Shown: positions 22,027 through 25,231 of the stretch, in pieces
How the letters are laid out: every line of letters starts with the position of its first letter
How positions within the stretch are numbered: the first letter of the stretch is position 1
Origin: an uncultured Bacilli bacterium
GTDB taxonomy: Bacteria; Bacillota_I; Bacilli_A; RF39; UBA660
Reading direction: 5' to 3'
Assembly: GCA_948760655.1 (NCBI GenBank)
Contig: CAQBKK010000010.1
Coordinates: forward strand, 1-25,231
DNA: 25,231 nt
The notes under the pieces: model-generated
The model's input: the letters and a program-made list of their open reading frames with translations, nothing else
Told to the model about the DNA's origin: nothing
Database searches by the model: none
Position numbers and translations under genes: made by a program

Positions 22027-22907
22027 ATTCCTCTTCCCTCTATTTCTTCTCTTTCTTCTAAAGCCTCTACTTGTTTAGACACAAAATTAGAATAATCTCG
22101 AGCATCTACAAAACCATATTTATCTATTACGTCTTCAAAATCTCTATAATCTGTTCCATAAGCTTTATTAAAACGTTTGACATAACTTTCAATTTTTTCA
22201 TTTTTGTAATAATCATCCATCATAAAAGCCTCATAATAAAAATAAAATGCAATTAACGGATCTTCATATTTTTCTTGTAATTCTGCTAATATATTTTGAA
22301 TATAAGGTTCTTTTTGGGGTTGCATTTGTCCATATTCATCCGCTTTATAAGTAGTTTGACTTGTATTTGGTAAAAGAATTTCTTCTCTATATTTTGCTAG
22401 TGCCTCTTGTCTAACTAGTGCATTTTTTCTTATAAAAGCAAGAGCAGTGGCACCTAAAGTAACTCCTACTGTTAGTCCAATTGTTACGCAATATACAGCT
22501 AATTGCTTGGCTGGAATTTTTGCTTTTTTTCTTGTGTTTGGAAACTTTGCTTCTTTTTTTACGCTCTTCATTTTTCCAGTATTATAGACTGTTTTTTTAT
22601 ATTGTTCTAAATTAATTATTGAACTTTTTTCTTCTTTTTTTAAAGGCATTGTTACACCATCTAACCACTTTTTTTGATATTCTGGTTCTTCTAAGGCTTT
22701 TTTTAAAGTATCGTCTAACCCACTTTTGGCTTCCTTTATTTGTTCTTGTAGTAGAGCATTATGGCTTTTTACTTCTTCTTTTTCAGTAGAATCTAAAAAA
22801 GATTGGGCATCTATTTTTAACCTTTCTAAATTTTGCATACTTTCCTCTAAATTTTTATCTACTTCTTCTAAAAAAATTTCTCTTAAATTATCACTGTTAT
22901 TATTCAT
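22023..22907 (-). CDS. Single-pass membrane protein, unknown function (first gene of operon)
   Basis: The 294-residue protein has a coiled-coil-like acidic N-terminal part (residues 1-80, EEVDKNLEESMQNLERLKI). A basic linker (110-135) precedes one membrane helix (about 136-158, LAVYCVTIGLTVGVTLGATA). A C-terminal helical domain (170-294) contains repeated aromatic residues (IAFYFYYEAFMMDDYYKN). There is no signal peptide, so the N-terminal half is probably cytoplasmic and the C-terminal half outside. The family is not recognised. ATG 22907 follows AAGAGGGG and a strong promoter. It shares four bases with the next gene, so the operon of three probably makes one complex or pathway. Confidence 0.75.
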   Translation of the reverse strand: MNNNSDNLREIFLEEVDKNLEESMQNLERLKIDAQSFLDSTEKEEVKSHNALLQEQIKEAKSGLDDTLKKALEEPEYQKKWLDGVTMPLKKEEKSSIINLEQYKKTVYNTGKMKSVKKEAKFPNTRKKAKIPAKQLAVYCVTIGLTVGVTLGATALAFIRKNALVRQEALAKYREEILLPNTSQTTYKADEYGQMQPQKEPYIQNILAELQEKYEDPLIAFYFYYEAFMMDDYYKNEKIESYVKRFNKAYGTDYRDFEDVIDKYGFVDARDYSNFVSKQVEALEEREEIEGRGI

Positions 22908-22931
22908 AAGAACCCCTCTTCCTATAGCAAA

Positions 22932-22961
22932 ACTATACTATTTCTTTCTCCTGTTTGTCAA
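22932..22961 (-). promoter_or_regulatory. Promoter of the three-gene operon
   Basis: On the minus strand a perfect TTGACA (22956-22961), 18 bases, TATAGT (22932-22937). It diverges from the phosphohexomutase promoter at 23004-23012. Confidence 0.75.
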
Positions 22962-23003
22962 CAAAAAGTAAAACTATTTACAGTATCATTTTTGGCTTGA
23001 ATA

Positions 23004-23012
23004 TGTTATATT
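23004..23012 (+). promoter_or_regulatory. Extended -10 promoter of the phosphohexomutase gene
   Basis: Plus-strand TGTTATATT combines a TGn extension with TATATT (23007-23012). No good -35 is present. The gene's GAGGAG ribosome site and ATG follow within about 30 bases. Confidence 0.45.
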
Positions 23013-23044
23013 ATTAAGTAAGAATAGAAACGAGGAGCAAAAAA

Positions 23045-24406
23045 ATGAGTATAGAGAAATCAATTTTTAAAGAGTATGATATAAGAGGAACTTATAAAAT
23101 AGATATTGATGAAGATGTTGCCTATCAAATTGGTCGTGGATATGGAAGCTATTTAAGAGAAAAATTAAGCGAAAATGCTTGTGTAGTGGGAAGAGATAAT
23201 AGACTTTCTAGTTTGTCTTTATGTAATTCTTTAATAAAAGGAATTACAGATAGTGGCTGTGATGTAATAAATTATGGACTAATCACTACACCTATGCATT
23301 ATATGACTAGACACGTAAATGATATGTATGGCATTATGGTCACCGCAAGTCACAATCCTAAGGATGATAATGGATTTAAATTTTCTTTTGACAAACTTGC
23401 CAATGCCCGTGGAGAAATGATTTATAATTTTCGAGACTATATTTTAAAAAAGAATTTTTTAGAAGGAAAAGGAAAAGTAATTCTAAAAGATATTCGTTTA
23501 GAGTACTTAGCATATATGGAACGCAACATTCATATGGGAAATAAAAGAATAAAAGCAGTAATTGATCTTGGAAATGGAGCTACCACTTGCATTGCCAAAG
23601 AAATACACAAAAGATTTCCCACAATTGATGCAACATTCATTTGCAGCGAAAATGATGGAAGATTCCCCAATCATCACCCTGATCCTGCTGTTGAAGAAAA
23701 TATGAAAATGCTTAAAGAGGCAGTATTAAAAACACATGCCGATATTGGAATTGCTTATGATGGAGATGGCGATCGAATGGGGATTATTTTAGAAAATGGC
23801 CAATACATTTCTGCTGATCAATATATGATTCTGATTATTAAAGACTTACTCCCTAAAATAGAAAATAAAACCATTCTTTACGATGTAAAATGTTCAAAAT
23901 CATTGGAAGATGAGATAAGAAAATTAGGAGGAACTCCTTATTGCTATCGTACTGGAACTAGTTATACAGAAGCAAAAACAAAAGAGTTAGGCCTTGCTTT
24001 TGGGGGAGAATTCTCTGGTCATGTTTTCTTTAACGATCGTGATTATGCTTTAGGAAGCGGTATTTATGCTGGGCTTCGTCTTATCGAAATATTATCTAAA
24101 ACAGATAAAACATTAAGTGAAATATTAGAAGATACTACAAAATATTATTCTACGCCTGAAATAAAGATTCCAACGACAAATGATAAAAAATTTGAAATTA
24201 CAAACCAAGTTTTAGAATACGTAAAAGAAAAAAATTATGAATACAATGCCATAGATGGCGTTCGTATATCCTTCATCAATGGTTGGGGATTAGTACGTGC
24301 AAGTAATACAGGGCCTAATTTAACACTGCGTTTTGAAGCAACTACAAAAGAAGCTTTAGAAGAAATAAAAGAAGAATTTACAAGTGTCGTTGACCGATAC
24401 AAATAA
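23045..24406 (+). CDS. manB: Phosphomannomutase/phosphoglucomutase
   Basis: This enzyme interconverts hexose-6-phosphate and hexose-1-phosphate in the cytoplasm, feeding GDP-mannose or UDP-glucose type precursors for surface polysaccharide. The 453-residue product has all four loops of the alpha-D-phosphohexomutase family. These are the phosphoserine loop TASHNP with Ser102, the magnesium loop DGDGDRMG (239-246), the sugar loop GEFSGH (321-326) and the phosphate loop RASNTGPNLTLRFE (418-431). KEYDIRG near the start is also typical of PMM/PGM of the ManB type. GEFSGH fits glucose/mannose substrates better than glucosamine (GlmM). The gene symbol is by family, not proven orthology. ATG 23045 follows GAGGAG. 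Confidence 0.93.
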   Translation: MSIEKSIFKEYDIRGTYKIDIDEDVAYQIGRGYGSYLREKLSENACVVGRDNRLSSLSLCNSLIKGITDSGCDVINYGLITTPMHYMTRHVNDMYGIMVTASHNPKDDNGFKFSFDKLANARGEMIYNFRDYILKKNFLEGKGKVILKDIRLEYLAYMERNIHMGNKRIKAVIDLGNGATTCIAKEIHKRFPTIDATFICSENDGRFPNHHPDPAVEENMKMLKEAVLKTHADIGIAYDGDGDRMGIILENGQYISADQYMILIIKDLLPKIENKTILYDVKCSKSLEDEIRKLGGTPYCYRTGTSYTEAKTKELGLAFGGEFSGHVFFNDRDYALGSGIYAGLRLIEILSKTDKTLSEILEDTTKYYSTPEIKIPTTNDKKFEITNQVLEYVKEKNYEYNAIDGVRISFINGWGLVRASNTGPNLTLRFEATTKEALEEIKEEFTSVVDRYK

Positions 24407-24420
24407 ATTCTTCTTTTTTA
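24371..24420 (+). terminator. Terminator of the phosphohexomutase gene, inside its last codons
   Basis: GAAGAATTTA (24371-24380) pairs with TAAATTCTTC (24404-24413), followed by T6. Within the loop GTGTCG pairs with CGATAC (one G-T), giving a second stem after a small internal loop. The left arms are coding sequence and the right arm contains the stop. Confidence 0.7.
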
Positions 24421-24603
24421 TTTTTTCAACTTTAATTCTATTTCATAATGACAGACTTCTATAATCTTTAAAAACATTTCTAATGTTATTTTTCTTATTC
24501 CTGATTCATAATGAGCAAGTGTGCAACTTGCTATCCCTAGCATACTTGCAAGTTTTTTTTGTGTATATCCTCTACTTTTTCTTATCTCTTTAATACTTAT
24601 CAT
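24418..24603 (-). CDS. XRE-family helix-turn-helix regulator
   Basis: A 61-residue Cro/CI-type DNA-binding protein that consists almost only of the HTH domain. The pattern is IKEIRKSRGYTQKKLASMLG (about 4-23), then IASCTLAHYESGIRKITLEM (recognition helix) and FLKIIEVC. The start ATG overlaps the TGA stop of the surface protein gene by four bases (ATGA), so the regulator is translated from the same mRNA and is the last gene. It could regulate that operon or a phase-like state; the target is unknown. The convergent phosphohexomutase ends 11 bases away. Confidence 0.9.
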   Translation of the reverse strand: MISIKEIRKSRGYTQKKLASMLGIASCTLAHYESGIRKITLEMFLKIIEVCHYEIELKLKK

Positions 24604-25229
24604 GGAGCTAAAACGATTCTAAATCCTTCCGAAGCACTCCCTAAACCTCTTGGTTCAATTGATGATGCAAATGTCCCAGCATTTTTACCATAAAATAGAG
24701 TCCCTCCTCTAGTTAAAACAGGATATCTAGGAAATATAAGCCAAGAGTCATTTTGATACCATGAATTAATATATCTTTTATTCATAGTTCCCATATTAAA
24801 TGGCCCTGTTTCTCCTATTGCATCTCCGAGTATTCTTCTACTATAAACATTTTGATTTATCCCATATATATACAAATCATAATATTTTTGCTCTGGTAAA
24901 GAAGTTCCATTTTGAATTATTGAACCATCTGCACATTTTCCATTCATTCCCATATTTGAATCATTTGTTGAGCAAACTATAATTGTATTTGTATCATCTT
25001 CAGAAAAAGATAAGGATATTTCTGAAGCTCCTCCACTCATATCATAAACTCCACTCTTATTCCTTGTAGTACTTGCAATAGTACTTCCTTGATTCAAATA
25101 ATTAATTGTATACGTTCCATCTTCTTTTTGTTTTGTACTTTCTCCTCCAGAATAATAACCATATTCTTCTTTTGGTTCTTCTACGGCTGCATACCCTGTA
25201 ATATAAGCACTATTATTATTGATTCTTAC
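24600..25229 (-). CDS. Surface protein, C-terminal part (runs off the window)
   Basis: The visible 209 residues are the C-terminal part of a larger protein; the frame stays open to the right edge. The apparent TTG start at 25097 is internal. It contains AYITGYAAVEEPKEEYGYYS, GVYDMSGGASEISLSF, two cysteines (IIVCSTND, GKCADG), FGKNAGTFAS-like and final GFRIVLAP. The YDMSGG and GFRIVLAP elements recall formylglycine-generating-enzyme/FISUMP-like (DUF1566-type) domains used in surface proteins of gut bacteria. No enzymatic residues can be claimed. It ends in TGA overlapping the XRE gene. The likely role is extracellular; the N-terminal signal is out of view. Confidence 0.8.
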   Translation of the reverse strand, partial: VRINNNSAYITGYAAVEEPKEEYGYYSGGESTKQKEDGTYTINYLNQGSTIASTTRNKSGVYDMSGGASEISLSFSEDDTNTIIVCSTNDSNMGMNGKCADGSIIQNGTSLPEQKYYDLYIYGINQNVYSRRILGDAIGETGPFNMGTMNKRYINSWYQNDSWLIFPRYPVLTRGGTLFYGKNAGTFASSIEPRGLGSASEGFRIVLAP

Positions 25230-25231
25230 AC

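Noticed and set aside
1..25231. CRISPR arrays, tRNA/rRNA genes, IS elements or prophage genes.
   Set aside because: No regularly spaced repeats, no cloverleaf ending in CCA, no transposase or integrase motif and no phage structural protein was found by reading.
1..25231. Mycoplasma-type genetic code (TGA as Trp).
   Set aside because: Tryptophans are encoded by TGG and all long genes are free of internal TGA; TGA serves as the stop of the surface protein at 24600.

Overview
The window is AT-rich, densely packed bacterial chromosome with Shine-Dalgarno-led genes and the standard genetic code: Trp is TGG and no TGA is read inside any gene. It looks like a low-GC Firmicutes genome, most likely an uncultured host-associated Bacilli/Mollicutes-type lineage (RF39- or Erysipelotrichales-like). 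That placement is inference from gene content: a Firmicutes-style division cluster, a T-box leader, single-copy L33 and EF-P, and surface proteins with an N-terminal SYAYF signal. No rRNA, tRNA, IS element, prophage or CRISPR array was seen.

Layout. 1-1920 (minus) is the start of the division/cell-wall cluster mraZ-rsmH-ftsL-penicillin-binding protein, driven from a promoter that overlaps four decameric MraZ-type boxes. 2053-2882 (minus) is rpmG-efp with its own promoter and terminator. 2926-3073 (plus) is a 40-codon gene. 3106-6676 (minus) holds priA, a hypothetical gene with an apparent frameshift at its start, and a family-6-type uracil/hypoxanthine-DNA glycosylase. 6790-7998 (plus) is a membrane-anchored hypothetical, ending in a bidirectional terminator shared with a minus-strand pair (cysteine-rich protein and TPR-like protein, 8008-9528). 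9619-11797 (minus) holds a Nudix hydrolase and an operon of a small protein, NfeD-like and SPFH/stomatin-like proteins.

12036-13532 (minus) is a large surface protein. 13643-13784 (plus) is a possible short transcript with an 8-codon ORF whose start codon lies inside a perfect hairpin. 13834-15225 (minus) is murF. 15351-15869 (plus) is a Cys-His-Asp protein. 15882-17925 (minus) is an overlapping pair of an L,D-transpeptidase-fold protein and an M14 carboxypeptidase-like protein. 17991-21360 is ileS under a well-resolved isoleucine T-box. 21380-22961 is a three-gene operon of unknown function. 23004-24413 (plus) is a phosphohexomutase. The window ends with the C-terminal part of a second surface protein, translationally coupled to a small XRE regulator.

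Taken together, the genes describe a walled cell: division cluster, MurF, PBP, and candidate peptidoglycan-acting enzymes. It carries several lineage-specific surface or membrane proteins of unknown role. The best candidates for new biology are the minigene/hairpin transcript at 13.7 kb, the cytoplasmic-looking M14/L,D-transpeptidase pair, the three-gene membrane operon at 21.4-22.9 kb and the surface-protein/XRE coupling at the right end.
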